Below, in pieces: positions 15,126 to 47,140 of a DNA stretch of 64,000 nt. The notes beneath the pieces were generated by a model, which did not search any database, had not been told where the DNA came from, and saw only the letters and a program-made list of their open reading frames with translations. Position numbers and translations under genes: made by a program. The stretch covers positions 25,989,148 to 26,053,147 of the forward strand of contig OX439132.1 in the NCBI GenBank assembly GCA_949318235.1, written 5' to 3'. Position 1 is the stretch's first letter. The number at the start of each line of letters is the position of its first letter. The DNA is from Ecdyonurus torrentis (lineage: Eukaryota > Arthropoda > Insecta > Ephemeroptera > Heptageniidae).

Positions 15126-15424
15126 TTAAAGGCATAGACCACAAGAAAACATAAGCATTTATATCACAAAACACTTGATGGGACCGTAGCAGTGATCAGA
15201 AAATTTCAGTTTATGCAACCCGCACAACATTTTCACACTAATTTTTGCCTATTTCTGACGTTAGAAACCGGAATTGTCACGCAAAATAGCATAATTTACA
15301 GTATATTTTTACGCACTCTTGTGGGGACACATTTGAATTCTGGTAAAAATTGTCATCAGGTTTGGAGATCCCATTTTGTGTTTAATAATTAAAAAGGTCA
15401 TGTTGTTTTATGTGGTCTATAGCG
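15126..15424 (+). mobile_element. TTAA-bounded MITE, copy 4
   Basis: Left end TTAAAGGCATAGACCACAAG; the right end (TATGTGGTCTATAGCG) has lost its TTAA. Core TATGCAACCCGCACAAC is intact; the CRE word is mutated to TGACGTTA. Confidence 0.75.
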
Positions 15425-16372
15425 ATGATAAAAAGAAAATGCATTTAAGAATTATAAAATTTAAATCACTCATCCTAGATACACTTTTATATGTTTTTGT
15501 TCTAGACTAATAAAAAATTATAACCAAAACTTTCCTAAGGTAAGAAGCATTATCTAATTATGTTTAGTATTAAACTAGCTATAAAATAGATTTTTTCTTA
15601 GTATCTAAATTTGAGTTGTCTTATTCTATCGATAAAATGAAAATATAATTAATTAGAAATAATAAATTTACCTAAGCCCTAGAGCATAGAATGATAAATC
15701 GTAACGTATTTGTATTAATAAGTAAAATATATAATATTTTATTACAAACGATTTAAAATAATGACAAAAACAGAGAGAGTAATGTATTTTTGCCTCCAGG
15801 TTTTCGTTGTTTTATATGACAATATTTACGTCATACTTATGTATTGCAGCATAAATATAAAATAAAAGGAAAGGAATAGAAATTAATTTACTTTGTAAAA
15901 TTATAGAAAAAAAATATACAATTTTATCCAAATCAAAGTATAATCAGTTTTAAAATTGATTTACGCATGGGTAGTTTTAAATCTGTTCTACGCGTTTAGA
16001 ATGATAATTGTAATTGTTTTCAAACAAATAGAAAATATTGTACTTTTTTTAATCGAGACTTAAGCGAGTTTTATTTATTCATTTAAATGTCACAGCGTAT
16101 AACAAGAATAAAATAATATTTAATCAACATAAACGTAAAATGAAGTATTGATTGGTTATTTTAAAATCTAGAATGACGAGTAATATTTATTTCATTACTA
16201 AAGTGGTAAAAGAGTACATTAATTAATTAATTAGTAATTTATATACAATAAATACACGCATCTTTAAAGAATATTATAAGAATAGGAGACAATTTAATAT
16301 ATTTTAGATCATATAGTGGTAGTAGTAGTATTAGAAGTATTAAATATATTTATATAAAAAAAAAAAGAAGTT

Positions 16373-16836
16373 ATAATTATGCTAGCTAATTTTCAGCATA
16401 ATTTTTTCAATACAACATAATTTATGCTATGATGCATGTATTACAAAGCATAAATATTATATTTTGTACGCACAAATTATTATTTATGTTGTTCTAATTT
16501 AGAATCATTTATGCTATATTGACATAAATGCAGCATAAATTATGTAAATTAATATTTTCCGTGTATTATTAGAAGATTAGAAGTATTAAAAAAAGCACAA
16601 AATTTCCAAATGTTCATAAAGTTTTTTTTTCTCCACACGGTAATAATAAATTACATAATTTATGCTGCATTTATGTCATTATAGCATAAATTATGCTAAC
16701 TTATATAGAACAACATAAATAATTATGCTGTATAACATTTTATTTATGCTATGTAACATAATTATTATGCAATATAGCATAAATTATGCCATATTGAACA
16801 AATTGTTCTGAAAATGAGCTAGCATAATTATTTTAC
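16373..16836. mobile_element. Head-to-head inverted repeat built of GCATAAATTATGC palindromes
   Basis: The arm 16373-16565 and the arm 16633-16836 are reverse complements at moderate identity, with a 67-base spacer. Each arm starts ATAATTATGCTAGC and ends near CCGTGT, and is made almost entirely of CATAA/TTATG palindromic words. See the third copy at 18784. Confidence 0.7.
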
Positions 16837-17548
16837 GTATTTATTTCTGTTAGTGCACTGGAGTAACAACTAACAACTATAAAAAGTACACCACTTCTAA
16901 TATTGCATTTAATACCGGTTTCATCACAACATCTCATTATTTATAAGTTCATTCACATGTTCTGTGTCATCAAACGCTGTAAAACTGAGAAAATTTCTAA
17001 ACTGTAGTATATAGGTTATTGATTAAACCTTTTATTTATTCCCATGTTAAAACATAAAAGGGATAACATTGGGTCAGTCAATATTAGGTATAGGCGGGTT
17101 GACAAGGGCGATGTAATAAAAGATGAAGTTTAAGGACGACGAACGATCTCTCTATACATATGTATAACATATGTTCTTTATTTTAAATTTACATCACCGT
17201 ACTTCAAACATATAAAATTAATAACTTATCCAACACTTGAGTATAGTTGAAAATTAATGATTTTTTTTACCAATATATAATTTTTTTAATATTATTTTTT
17301 CATGCATAATAATTAATAGTAAAAAAAATTATCACGTTAAAATATTAATATTACAAAATATATTAAATTCTTATATTTTAATAATATTTACGCAATATTT
17401 ATTATGCAATAAATTTTCAAGTCACGTGGAATTTAACATGAAAATAATTAATGCTTTTATATATTTATTTATTTACTTTTTATTTTAATTTAATTACGTG
17501 TTCGTTGATACGAATAAATTTTATATAAAATATAAAAAGAGAGTTTGT

Positions 17549-17582
<34 letters not shown>

Positions 17583-17665
17583 GAGAAAGTTCTTGTAGTG
17601 TTGAAAATTGTGTTAACTGGTGCGGTGTCAGGTCCCTTTAGTATGGGGGCGTTGGTTCGTGTTTC

Positions 17666-17772
<107 letters not shown>

Positions 17773-17986
17773 GATCTCTATACTCACCACAGGGATGAAT
17801 GAACGGGAACTTTAGTTGTCGTCCACATACAGTTGACTTATATAATCTTGCTTCAAATTCGCACTAGGGTGTCTTCACGTCACAATATCAAAAATAAACT
17901 TTGCACCAAGAATTAAGGAATAGGATAGAAAAAAACTTTTTTATACTACGTTTCAATTTAACTTCTCATTTATTGTAAAAGTAGTT

Positions 17987-18023
<37 letters not shown>

Positions 18024-18037
18024 TAAACACCCTTTCA

Positions 18038-18074
<37 letters not shown>

Positions 18075-18783
18075 ATCCTAATACAGTAGATAAACTTATG
18101 GTGTGAAAAGAATTAAAAAAATTTATTTGAAAATGTCGTCTACGTGATGAAGTGTCAACGTCAAATTACTTGATGCTTTAGAGATAAATTTTAATGCAAA
18201 TTTCATAGCAGTTTATAATGATATTATATATTCTAACACTCAAAGTGTAAACTTCTTCAATGCACAAAAATATAATTTTCTCAACCCATAATCGCAATTT
18301 AGAAATACTTTGTAAAGAAAAGTATATATTATATAAAATTTATTACCTGTCAATATAGATTAAGAAGAAAACAAAATTAAAGACCTCTCTATACTAAAAG
18401 TACGATAAAGTCTATAGATTTTACCAAGCAAAACTGATGTAAGAAAAAAAAAATACGAAAAAGAAATATCTTTGAATTCAACTTACCGAAATGAAAATTT
18501 ACCACACGAAAATAAAGTTGGAAATCTTGTCAGACAACAACTCACAAAATAAATTCTAGACTTTAATCAATATACGTACTTGAACCACAAAAACATTGTG
18601 TTTGCTCTTAATTAAAGAAATTTGTTTTAAACTCTGTTAATTACAACTTTTTTATACCACTTTTATTAAGTCTCAAAACTATAATTATCACAAGTATAAC
18701 TGAAACCTCAATCAATCAATTTCTTTTTATTATTAATATTATTGTAGACATAATACATTGGAGAATATATTTGATCTTAATAT

Positions 18784-19006
18784 ACAAGGACAAAAATAAA
18801 TACGTAATAATTATGATAGCATATTTTCAGCACAATTTGTTCAATACAACATTATTTAAGCTATACTGCATAATAACTATGTTATATAGCATAAATATTA
18901 TGTTGCACAGCATAATTATTTATATTGTTCCATATTAGCATCATTTATGCTATAATGACATAAATACAGCATAAATTACGTTATTAATTTTTTTATCCGG
19001 TGTAGT
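18784..19006. mobile_element. Single copy of the GCATAAATTATGC palindrome element
   Basis: It aligns with one arm of the 16373-16836 inverted repeat, from ACGTAATAATTATG to TTTTATCCGGTGTAGTG. TAGTG at the end and a CACTA-like opposite end would fit a CACTA-type transposon, but the terminal repeats are poor. It ends about 210 bases before the transmembrane exon. Confidence 0.6.
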
Positions 19007-19218
19007 GCATATAACAACTATAACTTTATATTATATATCTTACTTTTTTACTACTACTAAAATAACTCATTTAATTTATTCTTTGCAGCCTTATTAGAAC
19101 TATAGGTATACACAATACAAGATTTTTAAAGAAATATTAAACTTATTTATACTATCAAGTTATTATTATAATTTTTGTAAGAAAGATAATATACATAAAT
19201 TTTTCTGTGTTGTTTCAG

Positions 19219-38566
<19,348 letters not shown>

Positions 38567-38795
38567 AGTAACAAAATAACTGGACACCAGCCGGACTGGT
38601 TGACCTCAATCTTTCTGTTCCCATAGACTTAATTCTGGTCTCATATTGCCCTTTCAAGGTTTATAAATATATTACTACTTTTTTCTATATGAACTTAAAA
38701 AATAACGTCAACTATTACAATAATGTGTATTGTTAGATATTAAGGAAATTCGTGTCTTTTTTTTTCTCTCTCAAAAAAACCATTTTCTGGAGTAG

Positions 38796-38905
<110 letters not shown>

Positions 38906-41364
38906 TCTCTTAATATTTTTATTATTTTCAAATCATAAAACGCTCAAATACAACAAGAAAACGTTTGCAATAAAGTCTAATAATCTTTAACGCAAAGTAA
39001 GTAAAAGTATTTTCCAAATATCCGTATAATTTTGCCCACAATAAAAAAAGTGGGTTATAAGTTATAATTAATAATTGTTAATAATTATTTACATTTATTT
39101 TTCAAAACTGAAAAAATTTTATGTTTAGAATTTCTTTCATGTCAAATATTTTATAAACTTTGCCAAAATACTTTCATTTAATAAAAAATAAAAAAATAAA
39201 TAAATAAAAATTGGCAACATTTCAAAAGTAACATTTTAGTTAAAAAGTATATTCACCGTTTAGCCAAAATAAATGTAAATATATGTGAAACCTTGAAAGG
39301 TCAATTAATAATCTTGATGAATTTACAAAATAAATTACAATTAAGTAAAAAAAGACATAAAATATATAATACAATCACGAAATTTCTTTTAAAACAGAGG
39401 TCCAACTGTATCCTCAATAATTTTATTGGCATTTGGGTACAGCTATAGTTGAATTGAAATTATAAAATTGTCTGAAATATAAAATTATTTTTCTCAATAA
39501 TGTTTTATTGCAGAAGAAAAGAAAATCAAATAAACGAATGATTATTCTTTTAATCGCGAGAAACGAAATCATACTTATTTTCTTCAGTATTAAAAAGAAA
39601 TATTTTTGTAATGGACCACCAAAGATATGAAAAATAATGCATAATTGTCCAATACAAAAACATAATATTATAATATATCAAAAGGTTTTATTCAATGAAT
39701 GTTATAATAATTAGATTGTATTAATTTAATATAAAAATATGTATATATTATATTACAATTATAATAATAATGTATATGTGTCCAAATGTAGACGTCAAAA
39801 TTAACTAAAAAGCACTTCAATATATATTATAAATTTATACAATAAAATAAATCAAAACCATTTAAAAGTAAAATAATAATTTTTGATAAATATTGGCTTG
39901 AGAAAATATGTGAAATAATTTTAGTATTATGATAATAATGTGGATTTCTATATAATATGTTTGACTTTTTATTATTCCTATTGTTATTTTAATTATTTGA
40001 TTGAACTTGAATTTTTGAAACAGTTATTACTGTTGGGTCACCATAATCACCTGGAAATACATGCAAATTTTTGTACTATTTTCACAAAAAGAAAAAAATA
40101 CAAATTTAAATATTTGGTCAATCATTTTGGTAATTTAGACCAAGAGAAATTTTTCAAAAGGTGATGTGTGTATATTTTTAGTAAAATTGATTTGTTATGA
40201 ATTATAACTTTGAATCACAATTAATTTTAATATAATATTAAAGAATAAAATATACTGATATAAATGAACGTAATATTTAAAGCCGAAAGTGCGTTAGAAT
40301 TAGAAACTTATACTTAAAAAAACAAACAAATAATAAAATATTAATTTTGTTGAAATATTTAGTTATATAGTAACTGTATAGTATTCACTTTTTAAAATAT
40401 GTAGGTCTCAATTATAATATACAGTAATGTAATTATTTATTACACATTTCAGTAAGAGTTGTCATGCAATATACCTTATCAAAGTAACTTCAAATAACAC
40501 ATTACAATATAAAGCAATTCTTTTTATCTTAATTAGAATTTCAGTACGGATTAATAAGAAATGTAAAAAAAAAAAAAAAAAAAAAAAAAAGGTACGATAA
40601 GAAAAACTATTTTGAGATAACTCTCATTTTTCAAAACTCCCTAAATTCACTGTTGGAAAGCAATCATTTTCTATCAAATTTTTTTCCTATTTAAAATTAA
40701 CTTTATACTTAAGGTTTACGATCATTAAATATACTTAAAAAAATTATAATTTACCCGTACAAAAATATAATAAAACAAAAACCTGTGACAATATTATACA
40801 CATACAATATGATTATATTATATAAAAAATAATATTACTATTAATAGAATAATATATTATGTGTTATAAAAAAACTACAGTAATATATATGATACACTAT
40901 AAGTACGAAACTTGCTGTAAAAAAAAAAAAAAAATCAAATCAATATATTATCCATAATATAAAAAATTATTATTATTACTATAGCGAGTTATATTTAAAC
41001 ACCCATATATGAGCACTTATATACCCAAAATAAACATAATACCAAATGCTGTGAACGTTATAATAGTAGAATAATAGACGGTGTATGTAGTTATTATATG
41101 AGTTATTTAATTTTTGTATATATATAATATTAAATGAAAGTAAAAAAAAAAGTATACCCTCATGTTCTAATAAAATCTGTAGTATATATTATGTACAAAT
41201 AAAATATTCAACGTAACTCTATGTTTTATTATTATTGTATTTACAAGAGTATAAATAGGCATTTGCTTTTCCTTCTTATAATTTATTTCTATGCTTGAAG
41301 CAACAAGTTTGATATACATTTAAAAATGTAACATAAGAAATAAGAACCCATTTTTTATGGTTAC

Positions 41365-41710
41365 TTAAAGGAATAGACCAGAGAAAAACATAAGCATTTA
41401 TATCACAAAACACTTGTTGGGACTTACATAAATAACCTTAGTTTCTCTCAAAACCCAACTGTAGCTCCATAGCAGTGATCAGAAATTTCAATTTATGCAA
41501 CCCGCACAACATTTTCATACTAATTTTTGCATGTTTCTGACGTCATAAACATGAATAGTCACGCAAATTGCATACTTTACAGTATTTTCACGTTCTCTCG
41601 TGGGGCTACATTAACATTCTGGTAAAAATTGTCAACAGTTTTGAAGATCCCATTTCTTGTCTATTCATTAAAAAGCACATCATGTTGTTTTATGTGATCT
41701 ATGGCTTTAA
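41365..41710 (+). mobile_element. TTAA-bounded MITE, copy 7
   Basis: TTAA at both ends, 346 bases, best preserved copy. Ends TTAAAGGAATAGACCAGAG and the inverse of TTAAAGCCATAGATCACAT. Core ATGCAACCCGCACAAC and TGACGTCA (41538-41545). It lies in the intergenic space between the synaptotagmin and troponin C genes. TTAA ends suggest piggyBac mobilisation (inference). Confidence 0.85.
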
Positions 41711-42232
41711 TCTCATTATTATTTATTTCATGTGTTCATGTCCTTACGTTTTTATTATTTTTGTTATCTACTTCATGACTCTTCAGACTTGATTGCAACA
41801 TTGCTATAAAACAACATACAATTTTGCACAGTATCAGCACATCAAGTTTTAAATTACTTATTAGGAATATACAACAAAATAAAACACAAACTTATCAACA
41901 TATTTCCAATATATTTTATTTATTTTTTCTTTTTAAATATTTCCCTGATATTAATAAATAGTTACATATATTTTATATAGCTTTATAAAGCAAGAAAATA
42001 AAAATATACTTAAATTTTTTTTAAGAATGTATAATATGAGAAGAAAATTTAATACCTACAAATTTTTTTTAAGAATAAAAATTGATGGATAAAAATAAAG
42101 TCTCTATAATAATAATAATGTGATTAATGTGTGAAGATAAAAGACGTACACGAGAAAATAAAATAAAAGGCGACAGCACGGGGGTGTGAAGGGGTGTGGG
42201 ATGATAGCTCGGTGCGGGTGGTGAACATCAGT

Positions 42233-42261
42233 TTATTCTCCAGTCATCATCTCCATGAACT
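42233..42261 (-). CDS. TpnC: Troponin C exon 6: C-terminus EFMEMMTGE
   Basis: Acceptor gttaaacag, then EFMEMMTGE and TAA (42233-42235). A minus-strand ATTAAA at 42048-42053 could be the poly(A) signal; it is weak evidence. Confidence 0.9.
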
Positions 42262-44446
42262 CTGTTTAACACAAAAGACAAAATTTAGCTATGCAATGAG
42301 TTAATAAAACACTTTTTTATGTGAATTTTCAGTACCATATTTTAAAATAATTTTAGTTTAATACAAATTTTAGTCGAAGGAAAAAAAAAAAAAAAAAACT
42401 CAAATACACAACTTTTTACTAGAAATATTTTGCGTACAATACAATTTTATTACGTTGCCTGAGTAATTGAAATTCGTTTCCACAAATGAGCAGATATGAA
42501 AACACTTAACCATGTCCTACATTAATACTAAACAAAATGATTATGCTACGAAATATAAACAATGATTTTTAGAAGCCATACAATATAGTTTATAAAAAAA
42601 AAAAAATAGATGGTATATTCATTTCAATAAACCTGTTTTTAATAGTCTATCTAAGATCTGTATAAAAAAACTATACAGACGTGTTAACTAATGACACGAT
42701 GAATATAAAAATAGTTGTGTGTTTTTATTTATCTCTAACACATTAAATGATTTACAATAAAAAATTTTAATGAAGCTAACTTTGACACACTATAAATTTC
42801 ATTAATCATTCATAAATGTCAAACTGAGTTTGGTGTCAACTTGTTAAAAATATAAACATGTTATAGTTAACATCTATATTTAGATATGTGAAGAAACAGT
42901 TTGGCAACATTTTAGTGTAGTTATTAACAGTAAACCTTTTTTTTAGTCCAGAAGAGTCTTGAAATGTTCCATATTTTTTAACTTACATTTATTTATCTCC
43001 CTTTTTTTCTTCACACAATGAAAAGCATGAATGAGATAAGAAATATTCTGTTCGCATTGGGTAATATTTGTAAAATGTGATAGATTCTAAAATGCATGAA
43101 AATACTGCTTTAATTAAAGATTGCATGCATGTACTAAAAAAAAATATATAAAAAAAAGTAAAATTATTGTTTTGTATGAAAAAAACTTTCATTATTAAAA
43201 TTGTATAGTTTCTGTGTTTATAATTAATTAGGTATGTAAAATTAAAGTAACACTAGGTTAATTGTTCTACTAGATTATTTCACTGTTGGTATCCAACTAA
43301 TAGTTATAGCCAAAAAAATAGTGTAAAACATTGTTAGCCAGTATTGAGGTTTAAAATGTGTTGATATTATTAAGCATTGAGATCTTACCATCAAAGTCCA
43401 CAGTTCCAGATCCATCAGTATCAATTTCTTGAATGATTCCATCCAAGTCCTCATTGTTCAGTTTGTCGTCAAGAGCAGCCAAGATTTCTCGAAGAGTAGC
43501 TGTGGTGATGTAGCCGTTACCTGTTAACATTTATCAATAGTCCAATGTTAATAGAAAAATTCTATTAAGACCCACAAAATGGCACATAATTTAAACTGAT
43601 TAACATTGTTAAATATCTCTTTGTTAAGTATAGAGGTACAACTTGCTATTCATATATTTAAAAAAAATATATATATTTTACAGCTCTGCCAAAAGTTCTC
43701 GAACGATTTGTATAAGCAACCCGCAACAATACTATATATTTTATGCTATCTTTATGAAAAAACGCAGCGGCCGCCGCTGCCCCGTTCTGGAACTTTTGTC
43801 CAGAGCTGTACATTGCTTTTAATACATGTATAATAATTTCTTTCATATCTACTATAAGAGAAAAAAAATAGCAGTCATCACTTAATTATACCTTCTCTGT
43901 CATAAAGACGGAAAGCCTCTTTAAGTTCCTCTTGCATGGCTTCAGCATCCTCCTCCTCTAGGAAATGGCTGGCAATGGCGCAAAATTCCTCAAAGTTTAC
44001 CTTGCCGGCATCTGAAATCCAAATCAGTCATTTAAATGCAAAACCGTTGTGACACGTTTCCGCATATGAACATGAAGGATATAAGTTTTTGAACTTAAAA
44101 CGCACATTTAAAAATCTTAATTGTAACACAATTAATAAAGCAAAACAATTTTTTATCACTCTCTTAATTTCAAAACAAAAGTTAGTCAATTTTTTTTTAA
44201 GATTTTAGAAGTAGTGTATTTAAAAAAACAAAACAACAACAACAACACGAAGCACTTAATTTTTAAATGACATAAAAAAATAATATATTATCTCGAAGTG
44301 TATTTCAAAGTTTACTAACATGTAGTGATTTATTACTTGTTTAGTTTATTTTTATAGGTGTATTTATACAGTTCAAATAAACAGGATACATACCTATTAC
44401 GTATGAATAGATTACTCTAGTGTGAAGAAAAAAGTAAATGTTTTTA

Positions 44447-44478
<32 letters not shown>

Positions 44479-45296
44479 GAAGTTAAATCATTTATATAAC
44501 ATTCTATTTTAACTTTAAAAAACATAAGCACTTCTTCTTCATTTACAGCAAGAATTATCAACAAAATAGAAGTTTGAAACGACAGTAAAATTCATTCATA
44601 ATTACGTCATCAACGTGTTATAAAAATAGAATCAATGTTACAAAACTGAATAATAAAAATAGAATGTAAGTTTTGTTAATTTATTTTGCACAAAATTAGC
44701 TTACAAATTAAATTTAATAGAATGTTTAGAATAGAGTAATTTATCTTCATCTTCTTTTTTTTTATACTATGTAAAATTATTTGTTTTGGACGTAGAACAA
44801 ATTTTGATGACAAAGAGAAAATCGTATATTATTCGTCTTTATATTTTTTTAACTGTCAAGCGTATTTAATTACCGCAAAATTTTAAAACAAATTGTTTCT
44901 ACAAAATATTAAATAATAACGTTTGTAAATTATTTTGAGGATTGAAACTCATGACATTACACGACAAAAATAATACTTCAATTATTTTTAACTTTATAAA
45001 GTAGTGCGTTATTTTTAGAAGTACAATTTGTTGAAATTTCATATAATTTTGTCTCTATATAATATATATATTTTTGTCTTCAATGGAGGTTATCGGTTTA
45101 AAAAAAATGCTTAAAAATGACTATGGCTTAAAACACTTAAAAGTATGTCTAGTATTTCTCATTTAAATTTCTCCGAAATCGGTGGAGTAGTTTTCTCAAA
45201 AATCGCAAAAAACGTGTTTTTCCCCATAAGCGTAATGTTAAATTAAGGGACCCTTAGCTTTCCCCGCGTCTCCCCGCGCGGTAAACCGATAACCTC

Positions 45297-45337
<41 letters not shown>

Positions 45338-46873
45338 TAGAAAAAAATTATCATTTAAGCGTTTTTATTTTTTTATGCATTAATTATAAAAATAAGTATA
45401 AATAAATACTTTTTTTTAACCACTGACCAGATTGCGTCATTTTAGTAAAACTTACTCTCGCAATCACTCTGCTCAATAAGTTGCATGAGCTCGGCGTCAT
45501 CGTATGCCTGACCAATGGTGTTCAAAATGGTACTAATTTTAAGGCTGTCAATGAATCCAGTCTTGGCTGTGTCAAACATCTGGAATGCCTTGCGGAGCAC
45601 TGCAAATAAAATAACAATATCTTTAGTACCACCTATGAAATCTTATATAATAAATATCAATGAAATGAGTATTTGGTTTTCATTTTGAATGTACATAATA
45701 TGATTGTGATAATATATTTTACCATTAAAAAAAACTAGTGATAAATTTAAAATTGTATTTTTATAAGAAAAACTAGCGCTGAAATTAAATGTTAAATTAT
45801 ATTATCACAACCATGTGTACTTTAAAATATAGTAATCCTGAATGATATTATTTTTACTTAATAAAAAAAATCTTTCATAGTCAACTCACTTTGCATTTTC
45901 TGGTCATCTTCCTCCTAAAATTCAAGAAATATAAAAAAATATTAGAATACATTACTTATTATAACTATATATTATGCTGTTATATTAAAATATTTCTACT
46001 ATTCAAAAAATGCAGATCTTCAATAAAACTTGCAAATAATTTTAATAAAATTTATAAAAATCTTATTTGAAATTTTTATTGTTCTACTAAAGTGTTATAT
46101 TAAAATATTTCTACTATTCAAAAACTGCAGAACTTCAATAAAACTTGCAAATAATTTTAATAAAATTTATAAAAATCTTATTTGAAATTTTTATTGTTCT
46201 ACTAAACTAATCTAAAAAAAATGGAATTTTTAAATTTTTTAACTTATGGAGATTGTAAAAAAAAAATAATAATAATAAAAATTAATAAAAAAAAAGTTGA
46301 AAAAAAAAAAACAGTACATCATGTTACTTTTTATTTTTTTTGCCTTCTGAAATTCAAGAAAATTGATATTACAGGATAAGTATGACTACGTATTTATATA
46401 TACATGATCATAAATAAACATCGTAATGTTTTAATAAAGTAAAAATATATTCTATAATATAATACTATGCATAATATACATTGCAATACAAGTCCATATT
46501 ATACAGCACAAGTAAAAAAATTTAAAAATCCATTTCTATACATTCCTTAATTCTATGATAAAAGCAAGAAATAAAAGAGAAAAAAATTAAAGCCAAATAA
46601 AAAAATATTTACTCTTTAATATGCAGTTATTAAATAAAAATTAATATACTGTATAATACAATACTATATAATCATTTTTTATGATTTTGCTTTTTCTTTC
46701 AATTTATATTTCTTAAGCTAATATCATTCATGCGTATGGAATTTTACTCACCAGGTAGCGAAAATAGTTTTTTTTTTTTCAAAAAAATTAAAGCAATTGT
46801 TTTAAATTAGTAAAATAAATAAATACAATATAATCAACCTATATAATTTAGAACTTTTAATAAAACTTACCAT
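42233..46873 (-). CDS. TpnC: Troponin C, insect-type, complete, six exons
   Basis: This is the calcium sensor of the muscle thin filament. Exons in transcript order: 46871-46873 (ATG only), 45890-45914, 45456-45599, 43892-44011, 43389-43520 and 42233-42261; the total is 453 bases, 150 residues plus TAA, the usual family length. The protein starts [19 protein letters not shown] and ends [12 protein letters not shown]. Four EF-hands are recognisable, but only loop IV ([12 protein letters not shown]) is canonical. Loop I ends in Lys, loop III in Thr at position 12, and loop II ([12 protein letters not shown]) has Ala at position 5. One-site troponin Cs in insects are the stretch-activation F1/TpnC4 type; assignment to that type is my inference. 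An intron directly after the ATG is common in calmodulin-family genes. All introns are GT-AG. Confidence 0.93.
43389..43520 (-). CDS. TpnC: Troponin C exon 5: EF-hands III and IV
   Basis: Acceptor atgttaacag, donor GTAAGA. It encodes [20 protein letters not shown] then [20 protein letters not shown] and DFD. It contains the canonical fourth calcium loop. Confidence 0.94.
43679..43810. mobile_element. TA-flanked MITE with TACAGCTCTG ends, copy 1
   Basis: Ends TACAGCTCTGCCAAAAGTTC and the inverse of TACAGCTCTGGACAAAAG match; TA flanks fit Tc1/mariner-type insertion. It has a GC-rich CAGCGGCCGCCGCTG palindrome inside and the word AAGCAACCCGCAACA. Sits in a troponin C intron. Confidence 0.75.
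43892..44011 (-). CDS. TpnC: Troponin C exon 4: EF-hand II end and central helix
   Basis: Acceptor gatttcag, donor GTATAA. It encodes [40 protein letters not shown] and G. The EDAEAMQ...LKEAFRLYD stretch is highly typical of insect troponin C. Confidence 0.93.
45084..45298. mobile_element. MITE with perfect 17-bp terminal repeats
   Basis: TGGAGGTTATCGGTTTA at 45084-45100 is repeated perfectly inverted at 45282-45298. A run of about 38 A follows directly. It lies in a troponin C intron. No target duplication is obvious. Confidence 0.8.
45456..45599 (-). CDS. TpnC: Troponin C exon 3: EF-hands I and II (part)
   Basis: Acceptor ttatttgcag, donor GTAAGT. It encodes [19 protein letters not shown] then [19 protein letters not shown] and EQSDCE. 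Loop I keeps the first Asp but has Lys in place of the position-12 Glu. Confidence 0.93.
45890..45914 (-). CDS. TpnC: Troponin C exon 2: 25-base microexon
   Basis: Acceptor gaattttag and donor GTGAGT flank 25 bases encoding EEDDQKMQ plus one base of the next codon. Reading frame and phase match both neighbours. Confidence 0.85.
45978..46207. repeat. 115-bp tandem duplication in troponin C intron 1
   Basis: Two adjacent copies of a 115-base unit starting TGTTATATTAAAATATTTCT differ by only a few substitutions (for example AAAAAATGCAG against AAAAACTGCAG), so the duplication is recent. Confidence 0.85.
46871..46873 (-). CDS. TpnC: Troponin C exon 1: initiator ATG only
   Basis: The ATG is followed at once by the donor GTAAGT and is preceded on the minus strand by an A/T-rich leader (agtaaaaATG). 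The join gives M|EEDDQKM in frame. Confidence 0.75.
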
Positions 46874-47140
46874 TTTTACTAATTATTTTAAATATTATGA
46901 ATTAAAAAAATGAAACTTTTTTTTTTTCACCGAGCTATACCGGTGTGAAACGAATGGAAGCTACAGAACAACAAGGACAGTAAAAATTGTTCTGTGTTCT
47001 ATATACCACAACTCATTTAAAAACCAGCTATACAATATTCTATCACAACGGCAACGTTGGCTGTCTTACTACTTGGAGAGGGCGAAAAATATTAAAAAAA
47101 TAGATTCTCCAAAAAGACGTAACCGACGCGCGCGCGCACA
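46874..47140 (-). promoter_or_regulatory. Troponin C 5' UTR and likely core promoter
   Basis: Upstream of the ATG on the minus strand is an untranslated stretch containing a TATATAGAACAC word near 47000 that could act as a TATA box, with a GCGCGCGCG tract at about 47127-47136. Transcription would then start near 46970. This is inferred from motif and position only. Confidence 0.4.
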
